The notes under the pieces were generated by a model. The model ran no database searches and was not told the DNA's origin. It was given only the letters and a program-made list of their open reading frames with translations. Position numbers and translations under genes: made by a program. DNA of 64,000 bases, from the IMG/VR virus record IMGVR_UViG_3300046817_000745, positions 1 through 64,000 of that record; one strand, written 5' to 3'. Positions 25,240-32,610 of the stretch are shown in pieces; the stretch's first letter is position 1; each line of letters opens with the position of its first letter. This DNA is from a virus.

Positions 25240-25443
25240 ATGCCACGATACGTCGTGACCACGACGACCACAGTCGCCGGCAGCGGGTACAACCAGCCGC
25301 CGCGCACGGTGGTCACGCGCCAGGTGGTCGAGCTGAACGCAGCCGAGGTCACAGCGGTCGGAGCTGGCAACCTGCGCGCGGTGTCCGCGTCGAACACGCA
25401 CGAGACGTCCGGCGAGGCGTTCGCCGTGAGCAACGGATTCTGA
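25240..25443 (+). CDS. Small hypothetical head protein (67 aa)
   Basis: The ATG lies four bases after the protease stop. The product is a beta-rich, Thr/Val-rich domain (RYVVTTTTTVAGSG; TVVTRQVVELNAAEV). A decoration or linking role is possible from position. No Cys or membrane segment. Confidence 0.55.
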   Translation: MPRYVVTTTTTVAGSGYNQPPRTVVTRQVVELNAAEVTAVGAGNLRAVSASNTHETSGEAFAVSNGF

Positions 25444-25456
25444 GGAGGCAGGGCTG

Positions 25457-25960
25457 ATGTCTGCGGTTCTCCCGCACTACAAGCAAGGGCCGATCAACAA
25501 GCAGGTGTCCGCGCTGGTCATCGGCGGAATGATCGTGGCTCCGACGACCGCCGGCACGAACCCGAGCGCCGATCTTTCCGTGGCCCCGTGTTCGGCCGCC
25601 AACACCCGGTACTACCTGGGCGTGGCCGGCAAGGACGCCAACGTCATCGCGGTGCAGACCGGCGCGGCCAACACGTACGGCCAGCCCGCGATCGACATCA
25701 GCGTGCTGGACGACTACACCGCCGTCTACTACGGCGGTGTGGACATCTGGGTCTGGTATCAGGGCGCGGTGGCGGAGGGTGATCTTCTGATCATCAGCGC
25801 CACCACGGCCGGAACGGTGATCACCAACGGCGCCGGCACCGACCCGACGAAGATCGTGGGCAAGTGCACACACCCCGGCGGAGTCAGCGCCGGCATGCTC
25901 GTCGCCAACACGCTCATCGGCGGCAGCACATACTTCCTGGGCCGAGCCAGGATCTTCTGA
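25457..25960 (+). CDS. Capsid decoration protein (DUF2190-like)
   Basis: GAGG precedes the ATG by 9-12 bases. The 167-residue product is beta-rich with VSALVIGGMIVAPTTAG, YYLGVAGKDA and GDLLIISATTAGTVITN, the sort of repeats seen in DUF2190-type capsid-stabilising proteins. It immediately precedes the major capsid protein, the usual place of decoration proteins in this phage type. Confidence 0.65.
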   Translation: MSAVLPHYKQGPINKQVSALVIGGMIVAPTTAGTNPSADLSVAPCSAANTRYYLGVAGKDANVIAVQTGAANTYGQPAIDISVLDDYTAVYYGGVDIWVWYQGAVAEGDLLIISATTAGTVITNGAGTDPTKIVGKCTHPGGVSAGMLVANTLIGGSTYFLGRARIF

Positions 25961-25972
25961 GAGGGATGGCCG

Positions 25973-26884
25973 ATGCCGACAGGTGCACGCGGTTATTCGG
26001 ATTCACCCCGGATAACCGTCAATGAGCTGCTGAAGGACCCGCTGGTCATCCCGGCGTTGATCCTGGACATCACGCAGAACGAGTTCATCGTGGACTCGGT
26101 GCTGCGTAACGGCGGAGCGGCGCCGTCCGGCGCGGTCAGGTACTCCGAGTCGACGCCGCTGTACGCGGACGACTACCCCGAGGTGCGAGCCGAGTTCGGC
26201 GAGGTCCCGGTCGTGCCGACCTCGATCGGCATCCCGCGCGTGGTGTTCACCCACGAGCGCGCGATGGCGATCATGGTCTCGGACGAGATGCGCCGACGCC
26301 AGACCATCGACCCGGTGACCCGCCAGCTGCTGCAGGTCAAGAACACGATGGTCTACAGCTGGAACACGGCGTTCTACTCCGCCGTGGTGGCCAACGCCTC
26401 GATCCAGACCCTCGCGGTGTCCAATGCCTGGGCCAGCGCTTCGGCGACGATCCGCGCGGACATCGCGCAGGCGTGCTACCTGGTGGAGAACGCCAACATC
26501 GTCTCTCCGTCCGGCGTGACGCAGTGGCTGGGCTTCGAAGCCGACACGCTGATCATCAACCACGGCACCAAGAACTCGCTGCTGCAGAGCTCGACGTTCG
26601 CCGCGCCGTACATCGGCGACATCGCGTCGGAGAACCTGCTGTACACCGGCGTGTTGCCACAGAAGATCTTCAACCTGGACGTGCTGGTCTCTCGGCAGGT
26701 CCCGGCCGGCAACGCGATCGTCATGCAGCGGCACCGGGCCGGCTTCTACGCCGATGAGCTGCCGTTCCTCGCGGGTCCGCTCTACCGGGACGAGCCGCGC
26801 AAGACCTGGCGCACGGACACCCAACGGGCCAGCGCCATCGGCCTGGACCAGCCTCTGGCCATCACGCTGCTGTCAGGAGTGTGA
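25973..26884 (+). CDS. Major capsid protein (HK97 fold)
   Basis: The 303-residue protein has an N-arm (ITVNELLKDPLVIPALILD), an E-loop-like RYSESTPLYADDYPEVRAEFGEVPV, an A-domain helix/strand pattern, and TLIINHGTKNSLLQ and RDEPRKTWRTDTQRA near the end. Order (protease, decoration, capsid) and length fit a siphophage capsid. GAGAGGGATGGCCG supplies the ribosome-binding site. Confidence rests on context and fold-like pattern more than on a single motif. Confidence 0.82.
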   Translation: MPTGARGYSDSPRITVNELLKDPLVIPALILDITQNEFIVDSVLRNGGAAPSGAVRYSESTPLYADDYPEVRAEFGEVPVVPTSIGIPRVVFTHERAMAIMVSDEMRRRQTIDPVTRQLLQVKNTMVYSWNTAFYSAVVANASIQTLAVSNAWASASATIRADIAQACYLVENANIVSPSGVTQWLGFEADTLIINHGTKNSLLQSSTFAAPYIGDIASENLLYTGVLPQKIFNLDVLVSRQVPAGNAIVMQRHRAGFYADELPFLAGPLYRDEPRKTWRTDTQRASAIGLDQPLAITLLSGV

Positions 26885-26885
26885 G

Positions 26886-27281
26886 ATGCCCCGCTACCAG
26901 GCGCTGATGAACCTCTCCCTGCCACGCAAGGGAGACGTCGAGAAGCAGACCGACCTGATCCCGCCTGGCGACACGTTCGAAGCGGACGAAGCCCGGGTGC
27001 AGAACCTGCTGAATCCGAGGTACGGACCGCCGCGGATCCGCAGGATCGAAGAGCAGGGCCAGGATATGCCGCTGATCCTGCCGCGGCACGTCTCCAACCC
27101 GCAGTTCGGGCCACCGGCGGGCACCCGGCCCGATCCCAAGGGGTCCAGCGCCATTCAGGTTCTGTCGAAGATCCCGGAGCTCACCGAGCCGATGCCGGAC
27201 AGCGAGCAGCAGCCGGCGGAAGAGGCGGTTGACCTGCCGCCGCGGCGTGTCCGCGCAGCAGCTCGAACCGCGGCAGGGTAA
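26886..27281 (+). CDS. Hypothetical head-tail region protein (131 aa)
   Basis: The start follows the capsid stop by one base. The protein has LVDSL-free, Pro- and Arg-rich sequence (GDTFEADEARVQNLL; RYGPPRIRRIEEQG) and an acidic/basic tail. The fragment DEARVQNLLNPRYGP resembles small adaptor-like proteins placed after the capsid gene, but no domain is certain. Confidence 0.5.
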   Translation: MPRYQALMNLSLPRKGDVEKQTDLIPPGDTFEADEARVQNLLNPRYGPPRIRRIEEQGQDMPLILPRHVSNPQFGPPAGTRPDPKGSSAIQVLSKIPELTEPMPDSEQQPAEEAVDLPPRRVRAAARTAAG

Positions 27282-27284
27282 GCC

Positions 27285-27944
27285 ATGGCGTCATCGGGGA
27301 TTCCAAGCGAGCCGGTGGCCGCCGTCGTGACGTGTCCGCGGTGTGGGAAGCCCGTGCGACGCAACATGATCAATGTCAACGGCACGCTGTCCCGGTGCGC
27401 CGGCTGTGAGTGGCAGTTCATCCCCGGCCTGGTCACGGTCGGGGCAGCTCCCGGCGTCCCGACCAGCGGCACAGCGACCACGAACCTGGTGACCAACACC
27501 AAGGGCTCGATCGTCATCGTCACCCTGAGCGGGTTCACGCTGACCTTCGTGTACGTCAACGGCATCCAGGTCGGCACGACCAACGCGGCCTATGCGGTAC
27601 CGGCCGGCGGCACGATCTCGGTCACGTACTCTGTGGCCGGTACCTGGACATGGGTGTTGCCGGCCAGCAACGGCGCGGTGACGGCCGGCGCAGTGGCGCT
27701 CCCGATCGCCGCAGGCGGCGCAGCGTTCTCAGCCGGCGAGCAGATCTACTACAGCGATGCAGCGGCGTCGGAGATCGTGGTCGTCGGCCCGGGTTCGATC
27801 GCGACGTCGATCGTGATCGCAGCTCCTGGATTCGCGAACGCCCACGGCAGTGCGAAGACCTTCGGCGACCTGGTGCTCGCACCCGCCTACTCCGGCGTAG
27901 GGGTCGGCGAGGCTGTCCCGTCGGCACCGGGGTGGGGGTTCTGA
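27285..27944 (+). CDS. Zinc-ribbon plus beta-domain protein, probable virion protein
   Basis: The first 45 residues form a zinc ribbon: CPRCGKPVRRN and, 20 residues later, CAGCEWQF. The rest is a glycine/threonine/valine-rich beta region with YVNGIQVGT and GTISVTYSVAGTWTW. Similar VNG/TWTW segments occur in the proteins at 29421 and 31381, suggesting a small family of virion beta domains. Role unknown; possibly a decoration or head-fibre component. Confidence 0.55.
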   Translation: MASSGIPSEPVAAVVTCPRCGKPVRRNMINVNGTLSRCAGCEWQFIPGLVTVGAAPGVPTSGTATTNLVTNTKGSIVIVTLSGFTLTFVYVNGIQVGTTNAAYAVPAGGTISVTYSVAGTWTWVLPASNGAVTAGAVALPIAAGGAAFSAGEQIYYSDAAASEIVVVGPGSIATSIVIAAPGFANAHGSAKTFGDLVLAPAYSGVGVGEAVPSAPGWGF

Positions 27945-28261
27945 TGGCGATCAACCGCTACCGCCTGAACTCGAAGGTCACCCTCGCAGCTGGGACGTAC
28001 GCACCCGACGTGGAGACGGGCGCGGCGTCAACCACTCCGCTCGGCGTCGGGTCGCCCGCCAACTTCGGCACCGGCAGCTACGGCCAGGGAGTGGGCAAGT
28101 GGGGCAGCGGAGCCGGCGCGGCCGGAGGCTCGACCACCTGGCTGGCCGGAATGGAGCTGCTGCTCGACCCGGCGGGGTCGCTCTACACCGCGATCGGCGG
28201 CAGCAACCTGACGCAGATCACCTCGGCCGACAACATCGGCCACTCCGGCTTGAGCAACTGA
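27944..28261 (+). CDS. Small hypothetical structural protein (105 aa)
   Basis: ATG overlaps the previous stop. The protein begins YRLNSKVTLAAGTYAPDVETGA and ends with YTAIGGSNLTQITSADNIGH. It is Gly/Ser-rich and lacks motifs. Probably a capsid-surface or head-completion protein from position. Confidence 0.5.
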   Translation: MAINRYRLNSKVTLAAGTYAPDVETGAASTTPLGVGSPANFGTGSYGQGVGKWGSGAGAAGGSTTWLAGMELLLDPAGSLYTAIGGSNLTQITSADNIGHSGLSN

Positions 28262-28272
28262 GGGGAGCGGAT

Positions 28273-28569
28273 ATGCCGACGGCAGGAAACAAGCAGCCGG
28301 ACAGCCCGGACACTGCGGCTGACAAGCCGGACCCCCGTGATGCGCGGATCGTCGAGCTGGAGCAGCAGCTGGCCGCGATCCAGCGTCCGACGATCACGAT
28401 CCAGGGCCTTCCAGTGCGCCTCAAGGTCGAGCCGCCCCACTCGGAGCTGCACTACGCCGGGCGGATCATCGGTACCGATTACACCGAGGTCCCCGCGAAC
28501 ATGGCGTCCGCGTACATGGAAGCCGCAGCCGACGCGGGCGTGACCCTCACCCAGGATCAGGAGGGCTGA
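28273..28569 (+). CDS. Small hypothetical protein with coiled-coil start (98 aa)
   Basis: GGGGAG lies upstream of the ATG. Residues 20-38 (ARIVELEQQLAAIQRP) form a short coiled coil; the rest is a beta-rich domain with TIQGLPVRLKVEPPHSELHYA. The design (trimerising helix plus beta domain) fits a head fibre or decoration protein, but this is inference. Confidence 0.5.
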   Translation: MPTAGNKQPDSPDTAADKPDPRDARIVELEQQLAAIQRPTITIQGLPVRLKVEPPHSELHYAGRIIGTDYTEVPANMASAYMEAAADAGVTLTQDQEG

Positions 28570-28570
28570 C

Positions 28571-29179
28571 ATGCCCGGGGCGCCTCTTCTCTACACACCG
28601 CCGAACTACACCACCACCAATGTGGTGTACGGGACCGGCATCCTGTTCACCGCAGCGACCGGCACCGCGGTTCCGTCCGATCAGAACCTCGGCGTGGGAA
28701 GTGCATGGACCGGCCTGGGGTGGGCGTACGTCGGCTCAACCGAGGCCGGTGTCACGGTCACGTTCAACCCGACCACGCAGAACATCTCGGTCGAGGAGCA
28801 GCCCACACCGGTCGGTGTGGCCGTCAACACCGCCGAGCTGCAGGTCACCACCTCCATGTCGGAGGAGACCCTGTCCAACGTCAACCTCGCGTACGGCAAC
28901 TGCGGCACGGTCGCGATCACTCCGCCCGGGGCGGGACAGCCGGGTAAGTCGGTGCTGACGCTGTCGACCAACTTCACCAGCGTGGCGGTCGCAGTGGTCG
29001 GCAAGAACCTGTACGGCTTCGCCCGGGTGGTCTTCGTCCCGGTCGTCGTCTCCGCCGGCCAGGTGCAGACCGCGTACCGCCGCGCCGCGCAGCAGCGGCT
29101 CTACCCGCTGACCCTCTCGGCGATCTGCCCGTTCAACCAGATCACCTACACCGACCTGACGGCAATCGCGACCTCGTAA
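28571..29179 (+). CDS. Major tail tube protein
   Basis: The 202-residue product has the sequence rhythm of tail-tube subunits: VTVTFNPTTQNISVEEQPTPVG, then AELQVTTSMSEETLSNVNLAYG, followed by the beta strands FARVVFVPVVVSAGQ. Multiple copies would stack around the tape measure. It lies before the connector genes rather than after the tail terminator, slightly unusual for the order. A different assignment (the 165-residue protein at 31381) is possible. Confidence 0.65.
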   Translation: MPGAPLLYTPPNYTTTNVVYGTGILFTAATGTAVPSDQNLGVGSAWTGLGWAYVGSTEAGVTVTFNPTTQNISVEEQPTPVGVAVNTAELQVTTSMSEETLSNVNLAYGNCGTVAITPPGAGQPGKSVLTLSTNFTSVAVAVVGKNLYGFARVVFVPVVVSAGQVQTAYRRAAQQRLYPLTLSAICPFNQITYTDLTAIATS

Positions 29180-29191
29180 GGAGACCGGACG

Positions 29192-29419
29192 ATGGGCGCC
29201 AACGTGCGGATCGTCAAGGCGGACACGACGTTCACCTATGACGGCGTGAGCCAGTCGGTTGCGATGGGGACGATCATCGACATCCCCGCCGGCTCCGCAC
29301 TGGAGACCGCGATCGGAGCGGGCAACCTGGCCGCGCTCGGCGCCGCGGGCACACCGACCGCAACGTCCATCGCGATGGGCGGAGCCATGCTGATGGACGC
29401 CCAAGACGCAGGGAGCTGA
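29192..29419 (+). CDS. Small hypothetical virion-region protein (75 aa)
   Basis: GGAGACCGG precedes the ATG. It reads VRIVKADTTFTYDGVSQ followed by GTIIDIPAGSALETAIGAGNL, resembling the 67-residue protein at 25240 (a short beta unit ending in an AGNL-like turn). Function unknown; probably structural. Confidence 0.5.
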   Translation: MGANVRIVKADTTFTYDGVSQSVAMGTIIDIPAGSALETAIGAGNLAALGAAGTPTATSIAMGGAMLMDAQDAGS

Positions 29420-29420
29420 T

Positions 29421-29843
29421 ATGTCCGTCCCGACCCCGACCTTCCCGGCGACCACCGTCAAGGTCGCCAACACCACCGGACAGAACGTGCGAGTCGCGCT
29501 CACAGGCGGCACGTCGACCTTCATCTACACGTACGACCAGCTCGGTACCCAGGTGCAGGTCGGGACCACCACACCTCAGAACGTCCTGCTGCCGCCGGGA
29601 TACTCGATCTCGGCCACGTTCTCGGTCGCACCGACCTGGGCGTGGACCGACCCGTACGACGTGTCGGACTACCCTCCCGTCTACTCGCAGCCGAACCAGA
29701 TCACCGCGCAGGTATCCCCGAACAACCTGCTGCAGCAGCTTCCCGGCAACGTCTACGCACCGACCCGCAACCTGGGGGGCGGCACCGGGTGCTGGGCGGG
29801 CGTCGCATCCGCGGCCGGGCTGTCGGTGGGAGTGAGCAACTGA
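29421..29843 (+). CDS. Hypothetical virion protein (140 aa), beta-rich
   Basis: ATG follows GGGAGC. The first half (VKVANTTGQNVRVALTGG; YSISATFSVAPTWAWTDP) resembles the beta domain of the 27285 product, with the same ATFSV/TWxWT pattern. The second half has Pro, Gln and Asn-rich loops. Likely structural; possibly a neck or decoration component. Confidence 0.5.
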   Translation: MSVPTPTFPATTVKVANTTGQNVRVALTGGTSTFIYTYDQLGTQVQVGTTTPQNVLLPPGYSISATFSVAPTWAWTDPYDVSDYPPVYSQPNQITAQVSPNNLLQQLPGNVYAPTRNLGGGTGCWAGVASAAGLSVGVSN

Positions 29844-29844
29844 C

Positions 29845-29898
29845 ATGGTGACGCGTACGGTCGGCAGCACCGCGCCTTTGTGCACAGGTGCGCCGTGA
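29845..29898 (+). CDS. Possible 17-codon coupling ORF
   Basis: An ATG at 29845 opens a 17-codon frame that ends exactly over the GTG of the next gene (GTGA). It could hand ribosomes to the connector gene, which has only a weak ribosome-binding site of its own. Low confidence. Confidence 0.25.
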   Translation: MVTRTVGSTAPLCTGAP

Positions 29899-30443
29899 CC
29901 ACTATGTACGCCTCGCTGGCAGACCTGAAGCTGGTCATGGACAGCACCGACACGGGCACCGGCACCGCGGCGCAGCTGTCCGACGCACAACTCACCCTCG
30001 CGCTGCAGGCGGCGTCCAACCGGGTCAGCGTGTACGCCGGCAACGTCTATGACAGCTCTACGCCGCAGTCCGTACCACCGGACATCTTCCATGATCTGAC
30101 CCTCGACCTGGCTGCGTTCTGGGCGACCGTCACGTACCTCAAGAACAAGGAAATGCCGCAGAACCACCCGGTGCTGCTGCGGTACAAGGACGCGCAAGGC
30201 GTTCTGAACGCCGTGCGCGACGGCAAGCTGCGGCTCGACGTCACGGCACCCGGCGGGGTCGGGCAGGAAACCGGCGTAGTGATCAACAGGATCCCGCGGA
30301 TCTTCACCGGAGACGACTCGAACACCACGATCAACCCGATGACCGGCTCGCTGCAGGCTGACGTTCCCTCCGACATGTGGCGGCCCGGGTACGCGGACAT
30401 CGCCGAGCAGCTCGGCGAGGGAAGCGCCTGGTACCAGGGATGA
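29895..30443 (+). CDS. Head-tail connector protein (DUF1320/gp6-like)
   Basis: From the GTG at 29895 the protein reads MTTMYASLADLK, with LSDAQLTLALQAASNRVSVYAG soon after. This helical pattern is typical of head-completion adaptors that dock under the portal. A second start at 29904 is possible. It overlaps the next gene by ATGA, and order (adaptor, neck, terminator) fits siphophages. Confidence 0.65.
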   Translation: MTTMYASLADLKLVMDSTDTGTGTAAQLSDAQLTLALQAASNRVSVYAGNVYDSSTPQSVPPDIFHDLTLDLAAFWATVTYLKNKEMPQNHPVLLRYKDAQGVLNAVRDGKLRLDVTAPGGVGQETGVVINRIPRIFTGDDSNTTINPMTGSLQADVPSDMWRPGYADIAEQLGEGSAWYQG

Positions 30444-30970
30444 CCGCAGCGTTCGCCGACCGGATCGCACAGCTGCGGGAGATGGTCGGCAGCCGTGAAG
30501 GAGAGATCCGCGCCAGTGTCGTTGTCGACCAGGTGTACGCCCATTTCCAGCATGAGCACCTGGAGCTGCACCATCCCCGCGGTGGAAAGGCGAAGTTCCT
30601 CGAGCAGCCGCTGTTCGCGCACCACAAGGACTACCTGGCCGACTACGCGCACACCGTGCTGCGTGACGGCGGCCGCGCGGCAATGGTGCGCTCGGCCGAT
30701 CACCTGTCCGACCAGGTCGAGATCCACGCACCGCGCGAGTGGGGCGATCTGATGAAGTCCGGACACCCGCAGGTGCATCTCGGAGATCATGAGATCTACG
30801 ACAAGCCGCCGAGAGTGCACCGGCTCACCAAGGCGGAGCTGCGTGTCAAGAGCCGTGCCATCCTGCGGGCACGGCTGGCGGCGGGCCTCACGGTGTACTT
30901 CATGCGGGGCGGCAAAGTCGTGCGCATCCCGGGCAAGAACGAGCCGCACGAGCTGCGGGGGCGGCTGTGA
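30440..30970 (+). CDS. Neck/minor tail protein (gp10/HK97-like), putative
   Basis: 176 residues from the overlapping ATG. It begins with a helix (FADRIAQLREMVGSREGEIRAS) then DQVYAHFQHEHLELHHPRGGK with many His residues and ends with a basic domain YFMRGGKVVRIPG. The place between connector and tail terminator is where head-tail joining proteins occur. No firm family match. Confidence 0.55.
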   Translation: MTAAFADRIAQLREMVGSREGEIRASVVVDQVYAHFQHEHLELHHPRGGKAKFLEQPLFAHHKDYLADYAHTVLRDGGRAAMVRSADHLSDQVEIHAPREWGDLMKSGHPQVHLGDHEIYDKPPRVHRLTKAELRVKSRAILRARLAAGLTVYFMRGGKVVRIPGKNEPHELRGRL

Positions 30971-31377
30971 CCGCGCAGACAAAGCTGGTCATAGACTGGA
31001 TCTCATCTCTGGGGTGGGACACCCGCCAGGAGGCGGGCTACCCTCTGCTGCCCGGTCCGGAGATCCTGGCCGAGCCGGACAAGGCGGTGCACATCACGTG
31101 CACCGGTGGTCCCGGGTACACCACCGAGGAACCCGCCACCGACGGCTTCAGCTTTCAGGCGCGCGTCCGCGGGCCGTCCGACGACCCGCTCGCCGCCGAC
31201 ACGGCCGCCGGACTGCTCGACTCGATGATCCTGGGCGCGAGCTTCCCGGCCAATGTGGACGGCACGCACATCCACCACGTGCACCGGATGGGCTCCGGCC
31301 CGTCGCCGCTACCCCTCGACCCGGCGGATCGCCGCTTCGAGTATGCCTGCAGCTACATAATGATCGCGGGAGTGTGA
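30967..31377 (+). CDS. Tail terminator protein
   Basis: 136 residues, GTG start over the previous stop. The C-terminal DRRFEYACSYIMIAG and the N-terminal VIDWISSLGW fit tail-terminator proteins, which cap the tube and join it to the head. The middle FSFQARVRGPSDDPLAADTAAGLL is the usual strand-helix unit. Assigned from motif pattern and position. Confidence 0.65.
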   Translation: MTAQTKLVIDWISSLGWDTRQEAGYPLLPGPEILAEPDKAVHITCTGGPGYTTEEPATDGFSFQARVRGPSDDPLAADTAAGLLDSMILGASFPANVDGTHIHHVHRMGSGPSPLPLDPADRRFEYACSYIMIAGV

Positions 31378-31380
31378 AGC

Positions 31381-31878
31381 ATGGCCACTGGACCACGGAC
31401 GCTGATCCAGCCGATCCCGTTCAACCTGTACCCCAATCTGCAGGCGTCTTCGGTCTTCTCGCCGTCGGGCAACGGCTTCGACACCGGGTCGCCGGGTGGG
31501 TCGTTCACCGCCTGGACCGTGGCGTCCACACTGGGTGTGATCATCCCGAACAACGGGTCGGTCCTGCTGTGGTACGTCAACGGAGCCACGGCCGCCGTGC
31601 CATACCAGGTGCTGGTCGGGGACGTGATCGGCAACACCGGGCAGGTGGCCCCGGCCACCACGATCGCCGGCACGATCACCGCCAGCTCCTCCGGCTGGCT
31701 GGGCCCCTGGTCGCCCGCCACGTACAACCAGCAGGCCCCGGCGAGTGTGACCTACGCAGGAGCGACCAACACGCAGGCACTGACGGCTGCCGCGCAGGGC
31801 TGCGTCGTGGTCGACTTCACCACCCCCACCATCACGTTCGCCGTGCGCGCGTACACGCTGACCCCCGTCTCGCCGTAA
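31381..31878 (+). CDS. Tail structural protein (165 aa), beta-rich
   Basis: The gene follows the tail terminator, where the tube gene often lies. The product is Thr/Ala/Val-rich with VNGATAAVPYQVLVGDVIG, TASSSGWLGPWSPATYNQQAP and TFAVRAYTLTPVSP. It may be a tube or tail-surface protein, or a decoration protein related to the 27285 and 29421 products. The better tube candidate is at 28571. Confidence 0.5.
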   Translation: MATGPRTLIQPIPFNLYPNLQASSVFSPSGNGFDTGSPGGSFTAWTVASTLGVIIPNNGSVLLWYVNGATAAVPYQVLVGDVIGNTGQVAPATTIAGTITASSSGWLGPWSPATYNQQAPASVTYAGATNTQALTAAAQGCVVVDFTTPTITFAVRAYTLTPVSP

Positions 31879-31888
31879 GGAGCCGCCC

Positions 31889-32341
31889 ATGCCGAAATTC
31901 GACGCCGGGACCGTGGTCGAGCCACTCGACTACGATTTCACCACCGTGAAGGGGTACCCGCACCACAAGGCCAAGGGACTGATCCCCGAGCCCAGCGAGA
32001 AGCAGATCGCGTCATTCATCGGAAGCCTGCGCGACTTGATGAAGGACGCGGGGGCGATGGTCGACGGTGGCGACGCCGAGGACATCGCCAATCCGATGGC
32101 GTTCCTCAAGCAGCTCGACTCGTACGACCCGGCGAAGTTCCTCGATCTGTACGCAGGCATGAGCACCGCCTACGCCGATCTGTGTTCAGGCAACCCCTCA
32201 GTCGAGGAGATCTCGGCACTTCCGCTGCGTGTGCGGCTGCGGTTCTTCGCCTGGCTGATGGAAGAGGTGGTCTCCCCGGAAGCCGGACCCGGCGCTGGGA
32301 TAGCGGTGGTGACACCGCTGCGGTCCGCAGCCGCCGGGTAA
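31889..32341 (+). CDS. Tail assembly chaperone (gpG-like)
   Basis: 150 residues with AAGGAG upstream. The protein is mostly helical: EKQIASFIGSLRDLMKDAG, LKQLDSYDPAKFLDLYAGM and LPLRVRLRFFAWLMEEVV. Directly upstream of the tape measure and overlapped by a second ORF in the -1 frame, it matches the gpG/gpGT pair that wraps the tape measure during tail assembly. The stop lies at 32339-32341. Confidence 0.7.
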   Translation: MPKFDAGTVVEPLDYDFTTVKGYPHHKAKGLIPEPSEKQIASFIGSLRDLMKDAGAMVDGGDAEDIANPMAFLKQLDSYDPAKFLDLYAGMSTAYADLCSGNPSVEEISALPLRVRLRFFAWLMEEVVSPEAGPGAGIAVVTPLRSAAAG

Positions 32342-32610
32342 TCCTCTGCATTGTCCGCCGGCACCTGCACATCGGACCGGCCGAGTGGGACGCGCTGAGC
32401 TGGGACTACCAGCGGATGTACCTAGAGCACCTGGACGAGGATGAGGAGATCCCGTTCAGCCTGGGCACTGCGGACCCCGTCGAGTCACCAGGACACGGCG
32501 CCGGGCCGTCGGTCAGAGAGAACGTGGACACCGGCGCGTCCGTGCTGGATATCAGCGCCATGCGGGCCGAGCTCGAGGAGGCGCGGCGTGTGCGGAAAGG
32601 CGGTTCCTGA
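32182..32610 (+). CDS. Tail assembly chaperone, -1 frameshift extension (gpGT-like)
   Basis: This frame is open across the end of the gpG-like gene and encodes, after the slip, HLHIGPAEWDALSWDYQRMY and LDISAMRAELEEARRVRK; only that part looks like real protein. No good start codon exists for it alone, so it is most likely made by a -1 shift as a fusion. Candidate slip site CCCGGAA at 32275-32281 (P-site CCG to CCC), non-canonical. The stop overlaps the tape measure ATG. Confidence 0.6.
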   Translation: MFRQPLSRGDLGTSAACAAAVLRLADGRGGLPGSRTRRWDSGGDTAAVRSRRVILCIVRRHLHIGPAEWDALSWDYQRMYLEHLDEDEEIPFSLGTADPVESPGHGAGPSVRENVDTGASVLDISAMRAELEEARRVRKGGS

